Source: Desulfobacca sp. (GTDB lineage Bacteria; Desulfobacterota; Desulfobaccia; Desulfobaccales; Desulfobaccaceae). From it: a stretch of DNA of 64,000 bases. Shown in pieces: positions 48,279-57,779 of the stretch; positions within the stretch are counted from its first letter, which is position 1, and every line of letters begins with the position of its first letter. Position numbers and translations under genes: made by a program. Under the pieces are notes generated by a model. The model had not been told where the DNA came from. It saw nothing but the letters and a program-made list of their open reading frames with translations, and ran no database searches. The stretch is from positions 124,001-188,000 of the forward strand of contig DYEV01000008.1 in assembly GCA_020725545.1 (NCBI GenBank), given 5' to 3'.

Positions 48279-48485
48279 ATGACTTTCACCGGAGAATATG
48301 AGCAGGAAGAAGATGGCCGCTGGCTCGCGGCGATTCCGGAACTTCCCGGCGTTATGGTTTATGTTGCCACTCGCGAAGAAGCCCTGGCTCAAGTGCAAGC
48401 CCTAGCGTTGCGGGTGATGGCCGAGCGCCTTGACCATGGTGAGATGCTGGCCGCCCCCCTGCAGATTCTCTTCGCAGCGGCATGA
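48279..48485 (+). CDS. hicB: HicB-family antitoxin-like protein
   Basis: MTFTGEYEQEEDGRWLAAIPELPGVMVYVATREEALAQVQALALRVMAERL; SD caggag; ATGA overlap with downstream hicA remnant. Confidence 0.82.
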   Translation: MTFTGEYEQEEDGRWLAAIPELPGVMVYVATREEALAQVQALALRVMAERLDHGEMLAAPLQILFAAA

Positions 48486-48704
48486 GCCCTGGGCCAGCCC
48501 CCAAAGCCAAACGGTTCTTAGCGGCTTTAGAAAAAATCGGCTGGGAAATTAAGGGGCCAGCCAAAAAGGGCGGGCTCGCACCGCACCCTCAGAAAAACCG
48601 GCTGGCCGGATGCAGTCTTTGCTTTCCATGACAACGGCGAAAGCGGCTCCAGAATGCTGGCTCGCCCTGCCAAAGCAACTGGCTTAAAACCTGCAGATCT
48701 ATAA
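48482..48704 (+). pseudogene. hicA: frameshifted HicA-like toxin
   Basis: Frame 1: MSPGPAPKAKRFLAALEKIGWEIKGPAKKG; after a +1 shift near 48555-48572: GSHRTLRKTGWPDAVFAFHDNGESGSRMLARPAKATGLKPADL-stop. Confidence 0.78.
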
Positions 48705-48712
48705 ATTCGGCA

Positions 48713-50167
48713 TCAATCCCCAGTTCTCAAAGCACGGTTTCCCTCTCCTGCCAACTGCCCCAAAGCCTGGCACAACCGCCCCACCAGGCCGTCAAAACCG
48801 CCGTTGGACATGACCAGGACCACGTCGCCGGGATGCACTTCTTGCAGGACGGCAGTCAGGAGGGTGTCGGTGTCCGGGAAATACCAGGCCTGGCGGCCGG
48901 CCTGGATTAAGTCGGCCACGAGTTGGGGCGAAGAAAAGCGGTCATCCTCCGGCGCCTTCCAGATGTCCGAGGGCTCCCGGACAAAGATCAGGTCGGCACC
49001 GCTCAGAGCCTGGACATAATCCTGTTGAAAGACTCGGCGCCGGCTGGTGTTGGTGCGGGGTTCGAAAGCCACCACGAGGCGTCGCCCCGGGAAGCGGCCC
49101 CGGGCTGCCAGCAGGGTCTCGGCCACCGCGGTGGGGTGGTGGGCGAAGTCGTCCACCACGGTAATCTCGCCGAATTCCCCGGCCACTTCCAGCCGGCGTT
49201 TCACCCCGGCAAAATCGGGCAGGGCTTCTTGGAGGCGCTGCCGGTCGACCCCCAGGTCGTGCAAAGTGGCCAGAACCGCCAGGGTATTCAGGACATTGTG
49301 GCGGCCGGCCAGCGGCACATAAAATTTTTCCCAGAAAAGCCCCGCCCGCCAGACCTCAAACCTCATGCCGCCATCCTGCGGCGTCAGATTGCGGGCCTGC
49401 CAGAGGGCATCGGCATGCAAGCCATACAAGGCCACCTTGCTGGCTGCCTGGGCCGCCACCTGCCGCACCAGGGGGGCATCGCCCCAGGCCAGCAGTTCTC
49501 CCGCCGGCGGCAGGTGCCGGACAAACTCGGTAAAGGCCTGGACCACGTGGGGCAGATCCCGGTAGATGTCGGCATGGTCAAATTCCACCGACGTCAAGAT
49601 GGCCTGGCAGGGCTGAAAGAGCAGAAACTTGGGACGCTTGTCAAAAAAAGCGGTGTCGTATTCATCCCCTTCCAAGACCACGTACGGCCCGGCGCCCACC
49701 CGATAATTGGATTGGAAATTCTTGACAATGCCGCCGATCATAAAACCGGGATCCAGGCCGACGGCATACAGGAGCCAGGCCAGGAGGGAAGACGTGGTGG
49801 TCTTGCCGTGGGTGCCGCTCACCACCAGGGCCTGGCGGTCGCCCACCAGATAGCGGTTCAGGGCCGCGGGCATGGAGAGATACGGGATCCCCTGCTGCAA
49901 GACCGCCTGGGCCTCTGGATTTTCGGCCCGGATGACGTTGCCGATGACCACTTGGTCCGGCCGCGGCGTCAGATGCTCCGGCCGATAGCCGTTATACACC
50001 GGGATCCCCAGGCGCTCCAGAAAGGTGCTCATGGGCGGATAGGTGTGCTCATCGGAGCCGGTGATCTGGTAGCCCTGTTCCTGTAAAATCCCGGCCAAGG
50101 CCGCCATGCCGGTGCCGCAGATGCCTAGGAGATGAATATGCCGGGGGGTGTGTGGCTGTGTGGTCAT
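48713..50167 (-). CDS. mpl: UDP-N-acetylmuramate:L-alanyl-gamma-D-glutamyl-meso-diaminopimelate ligase
   Basis: RHIHLLGICGTGMAALAGILQEQGYQITGSDEHTYPPMSTFLERLGI; VSGTHGKTTTSSLLAW; LEGDEYDTAFFDKRPKFL; DDFAHHPTAV. Confidence 0.93.
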   Translation of the reverse strand: MTTQPHTPRHIHLLGICGTGMAALAGILQEQGYQITGSDEHTYPPMSTFLERLGIPVYNGYRPEHLTPRPDQVVIGNVIRAENPEAQAVLQQGIPYLSMPAALNRYLVGDRQALVVSGTHGKTTTSSLLAWLLYAVGLDPGFMIGGIVKNFQSNYRVGAGPYVVLEGDEYDTAFFDKRPKFLLFQPCQAILTSVEFDHADIYRDLPHVVQAFTEFVRHLPPAGELLAWGDAPLVRQVAAQAASKVALYGLHADALWQARNLTPQDGGMRFEVWRAGLFWEKFYVPLAGRHNVLNTLAVLATLHDLGVDRQRLQEALPDFAGVKRRLEVAGEFGEITVVDDFAHHPTAVAETLLAARGRFPGRRLVVAFEPRTNTSRRRVFQQDYVQALSGADLIFVREPSDIWKAPEDDRFSSPQLVADLIQAGRQAWYFPDTDTLLTAVLQEVHPGDVVLVMSNGGFDGLVGRLCQALGQLAGEGNRALRTGD

Positions 50168-50179
50168 TAACGATGCCGG

Positions 50180-50228
50180 TTGTTGTTTGTTAGTTGTTGG
50201 TTGTTAGTTGGTAGTTGGTAGTTGGTAG
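50180..50228 (-). repeat. heptanucleotide tandem array, six to seven units, upstream of mpl
   Basis: Plus strand 50187-50228: ttgttag ttgttgg ttgttag ttggtag ttggtag ttggtag, preceded by ttgttgt. Confidence 0.9.
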
Positions 50229-50342
50229 TTTTTGGTTGCCGGTCTCTGGCGCCTCGTGCCGGCCGGGAAAGAGTATTTTCACGGTTTGCCGGTGAAGCTG
50301 GCGTTACGAAGAGGAATCGTCTGGGAGAACTCCACTTCTGTC

Positions 50343-51446
50343 TTACCGGAACTGTCGGCTCAAGCCCAGGGCCTGGCAGACGGCCTCGTGCAGCCGCGGC
50401 CGGCAGGCCCTGATCTTATCGTTGTAACGCCCCAGATGGACACGGTTCGTCAGCAATACTACTATGAGGCCCTGGGCCAGGTCAATCCAAAAAGACACGC
50501 CGGTAAACCCCAAATGGCCGACGCTCTGGGGCGAGAAGAAGCGGCCGCAACTGGCCTCCCGGGGGGCCGGCAGATCAAAACCCAAGGCCCGAGGGGAACC
50601 CGGCGGCGGCGTCAGGAACGTGCGGACTACCGGGGGATCAAAAACTTCCGTGCCAGGCTGTTCGAAATATGCCTGATAAAGCGCCTGCGCCAGACGCCAG
50701 ACCTCCGGTCCGGTGCCGAAGAGCCCGGCATGACCGGCCACGCCGCCGGTGGACCAGGCGTTTTCATCATGCACTTCGCCCTGGCAGCGGCGCTCGGGAA
50801 TGAGCCCCGCTTCCGTCGCCGCGTAGTCAAGATGCCGGCCATGGAACCGCACCTGCGGCCGGAACCCCAGAGTGGTTAAACCCAAAGGCTCATAAAGTCG
50901 GCGCTGACAGAAGACATCCAGCGGCTCCGCCGCCGCGGTCTCCACCACCGCCTTGAGGAGCATGAAGTTCAAGTCACTATAGATAGTTAATGGCCCCGGG
51001 GTGTGTTCCAGGGGCTCGGCCGCGGCCAGCCGCTCCAAGGCCGTGGCCCGTTCTGCCATTGGCAGGGTCAACACCGTCTCGTAATAAGGCCGCCAGGCCG
51101 GCAGGCCGGAACGGTGGGTCAGGAGAGAGGTCAGGGGGAGCAGCCGCTTATCCGCCGGCAGCCAATCGTGGGGCAGGCTCTCCCCCAACGTCGCCGCCAG
51201 AGACAGGTTCCCCTCCTGCACCAGGAGCAGCACGGCCAAAGTGGTGGCCAGGGCTTTGGTAATGGAAGCCAGGTCAAAGACTGTCGCCAGGGTTGTGGGT
51301 GGACTGTCGGCTGCCTGGCTGAGTCGCCCCACCGCGGCCGTATACTCCAATCTGCCGGCCCGGCCGGCTAAGAGCACCGCGGCGGTGTACACGCCCTCGG
51401 CCAATCCCGCCTGCAAAATCTGATCGACGTCCCCCCAGTTAGTCAT
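50343..51446 (-). CDS. serine beta-lactamase/penicillin-binding (class C-like) family protein
   Basis: ATVFDLASITKALATTLA (SxxK), PLTSLLTHRSGLPAW, YSDLNFMLL (YSN-like), GHLGFTGVSFWID. Confidence 0.88.
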   Translation of the reverse strand: MTNWGDVDQILQAGLAEGVYTAAVLLAGRAGRLEYTAAVGRLSQAADSPPTTLATVFDLASITKALATTLAVLLLVQEGNLSLAATLGESLPHDWLPADKRLLPLTSLLTHRSGLPAWRPYYETVLTLPMAERATALERLAAAEPLEHTPGPLTIYSDLNFMLLKAVVETAAAEPLDVFCQRRLYEPLGLTTLGFRPQVRFHGRHLDYAATEAGLIPERRCQGEVHDENAWSTGGVAGHAGLFGTGPEVWRLAQALYQAYFEQPGTEVFDPPVVRTFLTPPPGSPRALGFDLPAPREASCGRFFSPQSVGHLGFTGVSFWIDLAQGLIVVLLTNRVHLGRYNDKIRACRPRLHEAVCQALGLSRQFR

Positions 51447-51786
51447 TGCTACCTCCTCTAGCCGGCTGTCTTCTGGCCATTGTAGCCGCTTTTGGCTCAA
51501 GGGTCAAAAAAACGGGCGCGGCGAGTCGGGAATCCCTTAGCCAAGCCCCGAGCCGCAGCGAAGGGTGATGATCGAAATTGGTTGCTAAGGAAAAATTGCC
51601 AGGCCCTGTTGCTTTTCCCCACCACTGGCCAATAACCACGGTAACCAAGTCCCCGACCGGCGTTAAGTGCAAAGATTTTCTGCGTGCATTTAGATAATTT
51701 TCATGACTAAAGCTAAAAAATGGAAACCAGCAACCAAAAACTAATAACTATTCCTGGCAAAAAAGTAATCCTCTGCTATACTGAGT

Positions 51787-52875
51787 TTGCTAAAAAGATA
51801 TCTGCCGTTGAAGGGAGAGCTGGGCTTGCCAAAGGGGAAAATAAGGCATGTGCAGTACTGGTGCATCGTCCTGGTCTGCCTGGTCGATCTCACCGTGTGC
51901 TCCAGTCAGGCCCTGGCCGGCCGGGTCCTGGACATGGTGCGGGCCAATAAGACAATTCGGGTAGGTGTCAGTGGTTTATTGCCGGTTTTTTCTTTCAAAG
52001 ACGAGGCCGGGAAGTGGCAAGGGTTGGATATTGACCTTGCCCGGGCCGTGGCGGCTGCGGTCTTGGAGGACCCGGGGAAAGTCACCTTTATCGAGGTGAC
52101 CGTTGCCAACCGTTTCCCCGTCCTCCTGGCGGATAAGGTCGATCTGCTGCTCCGCAACACCACCTATACCTTTAACCGGGAAGCTGCCATGGGCCTCCGG
52201 TTTGCCGGCGTCTATTTCTTTGATGGGCAAGCCTTCATGGTGCCGGTGGACAGTCCCATCCGTACGCTGGCGGATTTATCAGGGACCACCATTGCTTATG
52301 CCAAACGCACCACCCATGAGCAGAACCTGGCCGATTTCTTCCAGGCCAGGGGCTGGAGCTTCACCGGCCTGCCCATTGAGACCTTGTCGGAGCTCTGGGA
52401 GGCGCTGCATTCAGGTCGCTGCCAGGTGGTCACCGCGGACCGGGGCGAACTGGCCGGTATCCGGCTGCAGGCCACCGGCGGTCCCAGGGCCTGGCGGATT
52501 CTGCCGGAGGTCATTTCCGAAGAACCTTTGGCGGCCGTGGTGCGTGCCGGTGACGACGATTGGCTCCTCATCGTCAAATGGGTTATCTACGCCCTCATCG
52601 AGGCTGAGGAGCGGGGCATTACTCAGGCCAACGTCAGGGATATGCTGGCCAATCCCCCGGATTCATCTTACCGGCGCTTCCTGGCCTCCGAGGGTCTGGC
52701 CGAAAAGACCTTGACCCTCAAGCCCGGTTGGGTTCTCCGGGTCATCGAGGCGGTGGGCAATTACGGCGAGATCTATGATCGCCATTTCGGGCCCAACACG
52801 CCGTTGCAGCTGGAGCGCGGGCGTAACCGGATGGCCAAAAACGGCGGTCTGCTCTATTCGCCGCCTTTCCGTTAG
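51787..52875 (+). CDS. periplasmic solute-binding protein family 3 (amino-acid ABC-type)
   Basis: Signal-like WCIVLVCLVDLTVCSSQALAG; IRVGVSGLLPVFSFKDEAGKWQGLDIDLARAVAAAVL. Start ambiguous (TTG 51787 or GTG 51850). Confidence 0.85.
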   Translation: MLKRYLPLKGELGLPKGKIRHVQYWCIVLVCLVDLTVCSSQALAGRVLDMVRANKTIRVGVSGLLPVFSFKDEAGKWQGLDIDLARAVAAAVLEDPGKVTFIEVTVANRFPVLLADKVDLLLRNTTYTFNREAAMGLRFAGVYFFDGQAFMVPVDSPIRTLADLSGTTIAYAKRTTHEQNLADFFQARGWSFTGLPIETLSELWEALHSGRCQVVTADRGELAGIRLQATGGPRAWRILPEVISEEPLAAVVRAGDDDWLLIVKWVIYALIEAEERGITQANVRDMLANPPDSSYRRFLASEGLAEKTLTLKPGWVLRVIEAVGNYGEIYDRHFGPNTPLQLERGRNRMAKNGGLLYSPPFR

Positions 52876-52939
52876 AAGATGGTCATAAGGAACAAGGATT
52901 AAGGGAAGGAGCGGGCCACGGGAGGCTTGATATTTCGCT

Positions 52940-54286
52940 ATGTTCAATGAATACCTGCAAAATATCATCATTGTGGTCGTTTTTAGTGCGGTTATTGTGG
53001 CCATCGCCTTTGATGTCGTTGATATGCTCCTGGCCGCCCTGTTGGGCGTCAGCTTCCTCACCATCCTGGGCATTTTCAATCAGCATGACATCCTGAATGT
53101 GACCCGCAGCGCTGGCGGTCCCATAGCCCTGCTGTTCGGCGGTATGGTGGTGGCCCGGGTGTTGGTGCCCACGGGCATCTTCGACTACATAGGCTCCCGC
53201 TATGTCTTGTTCACCCGGGGCAGCGGCAAACGATTCCTCCTGAGCCTTTTTCTCTTGGTGGGCCCCCTCTGTGCCATTCTGCCCAACGCCACTACCGTCA
53301 TCCTGTTGGCCCCCATCATCATCCGGGTGGCCCAGGCCCTGAAGATTAACTTTATCGGCCCCATGATTATTACGGCCATTATCAGCAATTCAGCCGGCCT
53401 GCTGACGCTGGTGGGCGATCCGGCCACCTTCCTGGTGGGCAGCGCCATCGGCATGACCTTTGTGGGATATCTGCAAAAAGTCAGTTTGGGGGGCCTTCTT
53501 TCGGTCCTGGTTTTGGTCCCCCTCATGCCCATCTTGATGCGGGACATCTGGCAGACCGAACAGCCCCTCCGGCCTGACCTCAAGCCCGAGCCCCTGACCA
53601 AGCCCTATTTGTGCTTTTTTGCCCTCCTGATTCTGCTCATCATGGTCTTTTTATTCATCGCCGGCGAGATGCTGCCTTCCCCCATCGTCCCCCCGGCCGT
53701 GGCCATTATTGCCGCCACGTTGGCCCTGCTGCTGGTCTATGGGGCCAAGGTGGACCATATCACCGATGTCCTGAAAGATGTGGATTGGCGCACCCTGTTG
53801 TTTCTCATTGCCCTCTTCTGTCTGGTGGAGGCCTTTGCCAAGACCGGACTATTGCAAGGGCTGTCGGGCTTACTCTATGACTGGTTTGGCACCAGCCTGC
53901 TGCCCATCAGTCTTTTCATCCTGGCCTTTGTGGGTGTAAGTTCCAGTGTCCTGGCCAATATCCCGGTGGTGGCCATCATGCTCCTCATGGTCAAGGGGTA
54001 TCTGGTCACGGCCCACTTTGTCCCCGAGACTGGTTTGGCCGCCAACTTTCTGGATTGGCCCATGACCACCCTGCCGGTCTTTATTGCCATGATGTTCGCC
54101 GGCACCTTGGGCGGTAACGCCACCCTCATCGGCGCCTCCGCCAACGTGGTGGCTGCGGGCATTTGCGCGGGCCAGGGCCAGCCCATTTCCTTCATGACCT
54201 TTCTAAAGTATGGTGCCCCCCTGATGATCTGCCAGCTGCTGGTCTCGGCCCTATATGTGGCGGGGTTTTTCTATTTCCTGAGCTAA
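52940..54286 (+). CDS. SLC13/ArsB-NhaD superfamily anion/cation permease
   Basis: ~11 TM segments; LPNATTVILLAPIIIRVA; SNSAGLLTLVGDPATFLVGSAIG; GTLGGNATLIGASANVVAAGI. Confidence 0.88.
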   Translation: MFNEYLQNIIIVVVFSAVIVAIAFDVVDMLLAALLGVSFLTILGIFNQHDILNVTRSAGGPIALLFGGMVVARVLVPTGIFDYIGSRYVLFTRGSGKRFLLSLFLLVGPLCAILPNATTVILLAPIIIRVAQALKINFIGPMIITAIISNSAGLLTLVGDPATFLVGSAIGMTFVGYLQKVSLGGLLSVLVLVPLMPILMRDIWQTEQPLRPDLKPEPLTKPYLCFFALLILLIMVFLFIAGEMLPSPIVPPAVAIIAATLALLLVYGAKVDHITDVLKDVDWRTLLFLIALFCLVEAFAKTGLLQGLSGLLYDWFGTSLLPISLFILAFVGVSSSVLANIPVVAIMLLMVKGYLVTAHFVPETGLAANFLDWPMTTLPVFIAMMFAGTLGGNATLIGASANVVAAGICAGQGQPISFMTFLKYGAPLMICQLLVSALYVAGFFYFLS

Positions 54287-54315
54287 TGACCATAAAAATG
54301 GCCAGTCCAGCAAAA

Positions 54316-54445
54316 AGGCGGCTCATACCAAGGAGCTTGCAAATGGCAACGGTCATTTTTTTCCCTCTCCACCCGCTTGCGGGGGGCGAGGGGCAGGGTG
54401 AGGGGGAAAATAGGCGGTTGTTTGCAAACTGGTATCAGAGCCGCT
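54316..54445. repeat. non-coding element with imperfect terminal inverted repeats
   Basis: Left ggcggctcataccaaggagcttgcaaatggcaac; right ggttgtttgcaaactggtatcagagccgc, which reverse-complements to gcggctctgataccagtttgcaaacaac. The interior includes ccctctccacccgcttgcggggggcgaggggcagggtgaggggg. Confidence 0.7.
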
Positions 54446-54521
54446 CTTGGTTTTTCCCGGGAGGCTGCGCTTCCCTCCCCGGGAAACCCTGAAAATTCAC
54501 TGCGGCCGCCAGGCTCAGGCT

Positions 54522-54547
54522 TGGGCGGGCACGGCGGCCCGCCCCAC
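54522..54547 (+). repeat. REP-like palindrome R2 copy D
   Basis: tgggcgggcacggcggcccgccccac, essentially identical to copy B. Confidence 0.8.
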
Positions 54548-54681
54548 GAAAAAGAACCCTCCTACTTTAAGAGAATCTTTCCAATACATATCTCCAACCG
54601 GCAACCGGCAATGCATGTTTTCAAAGGTTGCCTGCAAGTAGGTAGCTTCCCGACATTTTCAGAGCAGCAACCGTTTCCTCT

Positions 54682-56736
54682 TCAGATCTCCAGGTAGCAC
54701 ATAAAACTCCGGCTGGAGGGGGTGCCCGTCACCGGATCCCGGCGGTCATCGTCCGTGAGGTTGTTGACGTTCATCTCCGGATCCACTTCGCCCCAGCCCC
54801 AGGCTAGGCGCACGACGCCCCGAGGTACCGCCGAGGTCAGCCGGGCCCGCAAGCGCACCCGGCCCCGGGGGGTGGTAATGGTCAGCATCCGGCCGGGAAC
54901 GATGCCCCGCTGCGCCGCTTCCTCGGGATGGAGATCCGCGGTGGGTTCCGGGTCGCCCCGGCGCAGGGCCGGGATGTGGAAAAACTGGGTATGGGTGAAG
55001 CGATTCACCCGGGCGCCGCTGATGCCGATGAGGGCGTCAGGGCCGGCCGTTTCGGTAAAACTGATGGGGTCTGCCGTGCTGCCGTCCTGAAAAGGCACCG
55101 CCGGTTGGCCGGCCGCAGCCAGGCGTGCGGAAGCCAGCTCCACTTTTCCTGACGGCGTGGCAAAACCCTGGGCCCGATATTTCTCAAACTTGAGAGGCGT
55201 GGCCCGCAGACCTCCCGGATTGGCCCGCAATTGCGCCACGGTCAGTCCGGACGGCTCCAACTGGTAGTCAATGGCCTCTTCCACTGTCTGCCAGGGGAAA
55301 TAGTCGGCCAGTCCCAGACGGCGCCCCAGTGCAAACGTAATCCACCAATCCGGCCGGCTCTCGCCCAACGGCGGGAGCACCTCGTTGGCCAGGATCACCG
55401 GGCTGTTGCGCAGATAGGCCCGGTTGAGCTGCGTCTTCTCGAAGCAGCTGCAGGCCGGCAGGAGCACATCCGCATACCGAGTGGTCTGGTTCTGGAACAG
55501 GTCGATCATCACCAAAAATTCCAGCTTCTCAAAAGCCCGCCGGGCCCGATTGGCATCGGCCATGGTTATGACCGGATTGCCGGACTGGACCACCACCATG
55601 CGGATGGGATAGGGTTTTTCGTCCAGGATGGCGTCCACCAACGCCGATTGCACGTGCAGACCCCAGTTATGGTGAAAGGTGTTAAATAAAGGGTGGGCGG
55701 CGGTAACAGGAGGAATATCCTGCGGACAGTGGTCCTTGGCTTGCAAATCGTTGACCGGCACCGGCTGCAGGATAAAATCACCGCCGCCTTTGTCCAGATT
55801 GCCGGTTAAAGCCCGGAGCAGGCAGACCGCCCGAGTGGTCTGAAAGACCTGCAGGTGCATGTCCAGGCCGTTGCCGTCGATGATACAGGCGGGTTTGCTG
55901 GCGGCATAGAGCCGGGCTGCTTCCCGAATAGCCTCCGGGGCCAGCCAGATTCTCGGTCCCACCTCTGCCACCGGATACTTGGCCGCGGCCGCCTTGAGCT
56001 CCTCAAACCCGATACAATAATTCTGCACAAAATCGGCGTCATACCAGCCTTGGGAAATTATTTCATGGATCATGGCCATGGCCAGCTGGCCGTCGTGTCC
56101 CGGCTTGATCGGCAGCCAGATATCCGCCAGTTTGGCCAGATAGGTCTGCACCGGATCGATGACAATGAGTTTGGCGCCCTGCTCCTTGCCGGCCAGGATG
56201 GCCTCACAGGCCCCCGGCGCAGTGTGCCGGTCGTTCTTCCCCCAGACCACAATGCACCGGGAGTCTTTCGGCTGGGCCAGGGTTAGGGAACCATAGGTAT
56301 AGACATGGGCCATCTCCCGGGCCACGTGGCAGACCGAGCCGTTGCCGATGGTGTTGGGCGAGCCGAAGAGGTTCATGAGGCGGACGGCATAATCCCAGGG
56401 CGCGCCCCAGTCCGCGGCCATGCCCCGCAGCCAGGCTACGGTTTCGGCCCCGAAGCGCTCTTTATAAGACAGCATTTTCTCGGCCACCAGATCCAGGGCC
56501 GCCTCCCAGGAGACTTCCTGAAATTCCCCGGCGGGGTTACGGATCAAAGGTTTTAGGATCCGGTCCGGTGAGTAGACAATATCCGGCGCAGCCCGGAGCT
56601 TGGGGCAGATCAGGGTTTTTTCCGGCGGCAGCAAGGACTTGCGTTCGGCCCGGATGAATCTTTCCCCTTTCACCTCAGCGATAACCGGGCAACAGGCGGA
56701 ACAGAGGCGACAGACGGTATGGATCTGCTGAGTCAT
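54682..56736 (-). CDS. molybdopterin-dependent oxidoreductase (DMSO-reductase superfamily) catalytic subunit
   Basis: HTVCRLCSACCPVIAEVKG...CPKLRA 4Fe-4S motif; GNGSVCHVAREMAHVYTYG; VVWGKNDRHTAPGACEAILAGKEQGAKLIVIDP; NNLTDDDRRDPVTGTPSSRSFMCYLE. Confidence 0.92.
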   Translation of the reverse strand: MTQQIHTVCRLCSACCPVIAEVKGERFIRAERKSLLPPEKTLICPKLRAAPDIVYSPDRILKPLIRNPAGEFQEVSWEAALDLVAEKMLSYKERFGAETVAWLRGMAADWGAPWDYAVRLMNLFGSPNTIGNGSVCHVAREMAHVYTYGSLTLAQPKDSRCIVVWGKNDRHTAPGACEAILAGKEQGAKLIVIDPVQTYLAKLADIWLPIKPGHDGQLAMAMIHEIISQGWYDADFVQNYCIGFEELKAAAAKYPVAEVGPRIWLAPEAIREAARLYAASKPACIIDGNGLDMHLQVFQTTRAVCLLRALTGNLDKGGGDFILQPVPVNDLQAKDHCPQDIPPVTAAHPLFNTFHHNWGLHVQSALVDAILDEKPYPIRMVVVQSGNPVITMADANRARRAFEKLEFLVMIDLFQNQTTRYADVLLPACSCFEKTQLNRAYLRNSPVILANEVLPPLGESRPDWWITFALGRRLGLADYFPWQTVEEAIDYQLEPSGLTVAQLRANPGGLRATPLKFEKYRAQGFATPSGKVELASARLAAAGQPAVPFQDGSTADPISFTETAGPDALIGISGARVNRFTHTQFFHIPALRRGDPEPTADLHPEEAAQRGIVPGRMLTITTPRGRVRLRARLTSAVPRGVVRLAWGWGEVDPEMNVNNLTDDDRRDPVTGTPSSRSFMCYLEI

Positions 56737-56761
56737 AAGTATTTCACTCTTGGCAATGGAT

Positions 56762-56816
56762 GGTAGCACAGGCTTCCAGCCTATGCTCTGAAAAACAGGC
56801 TGAAAGCCTGTGCCAC
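56762..56816. repeat. REP-like palindrome upstream of the molybdopterin oxidoreductase
   Basis: ggtagcacaggcttccagcctatgctctgaaaaacaggctgaaagcctgtgccac; arms complementary and each internally palindromic. Confidence 0.8.
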
Positions 56817-56843
56817 GGATTTCATAATTGACAACTTTTAAAG

Positions 56844-57779
56844 CTAGCGGCTGGCTTTGATGAAGCAGCTGCGGATCATTTCATAGTGGTTGCAGTGGGT
56901 GCGGATTTTCCACCAGATGGGGCCATGGGACTCAACCTGCCAGCAGGGATCGAGGCAGCCTTTTCTGCCTTCCAGGAGGTCGATGATATTCGTTTGGGCC
57001 CGCCCGGCGAACGGTCCGGCCTCGGAACCCCCCAGCCATTCCGTTGCCGACGCGACATCAGTGGACCAGGAAAAGGGGTCGGAAAAGAGGAATTGGGCGC
57101 CCCGGGGTTTGGCCAACCGGTTGATTTCACTCAAGTGCTGCAAGGGTTTGGGAAGTTTGTCCACCATATTCAGGGAGGCCAGGCCGGCAAAAGTCCCGGA
57201 CCGGAAGGGCAAGGCTTGGGCATCGGCGACGATGAAATCCAGGTTAAAGGTGGGCCAGTCTGGGGGGAGTTCCAAGGTAACATGGCGTTGCAACATCCCC
57301 TCTTCGGGGAGGGCCAGGTCCAGGCGCCGCTTAGACATTAATTCCCGGGCCGTGCGGATAAAGGCCACCGAGTTGTCAAGGCCAACCACCAAGTCGAATT
57401 TTTTCGCCATTTCAAAGGCAAAACGCCCCACGGCACAGCCACCGTCCAGGCAGTTCCCCGGGCTGGGCCGCATCAACCCGGCCCACCGCTGGTACGCATC
57501 GGTAGCCATCTCCTCGCCCAGGAGATCGCTGTAATGGCTCCAGAGATAGGAAGCGACGACCGCCGGCATTTCATAACGATTGGTGGCTTGCGGAATCTTC
57601 CCCTGGGGAGCCAAAAAAGCGACCCCCTCCTCAATGGCGTATACCTTTTGGCATTGGGGGCAGGATAAGGAACCGGTAATAATATCACCCTGCCGGGAAT
57701 CCTGGATGGAGGCCTGGAGCGGATATTCCCCAGGCAGACAGTGCGGACAGATGAGTAAGTCAAGAAAGGCTTGTTTCAT
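56844..57779 (-). CDS. SAM-dependent methyltransferase with N-terminal Trm112-like zinc ribbon
   Basis: LICPHCLPGEYPL...LSCPQCQKVYAIEEGVAFL; CLDGGCAVGRFAFEMAKKFDLVVGLDNS. Confidence 0.82.
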   Translation of the reverse strand: MKQAFLDLLICPHCLPGEYPLQASIQDSRQGDIITGSLSCPQCQKVYAIEEGVAFLAPQGKIPQATNRYEMPAVVASYLWSHYSDLLGEEMATDAYQRWAGLMRPSPGNCLDGGCAVGRFAFEMAKKFDLVVGLDNSVAFIRTARELMSKRRLDLALPEEGMLQRHVTLELPPDWPTFNLDFIVADAQALPFRSGTFAGLASLNMVDKLPKPLQHLSEINRLAKPRGAQFLFSDPFSWSTDVASATEWLGGSEAGPFAGRAQTNIIDLLEGRKGCLDPCWQVESHGPIWWKIRTHCNHYEMIRSCFIKASR

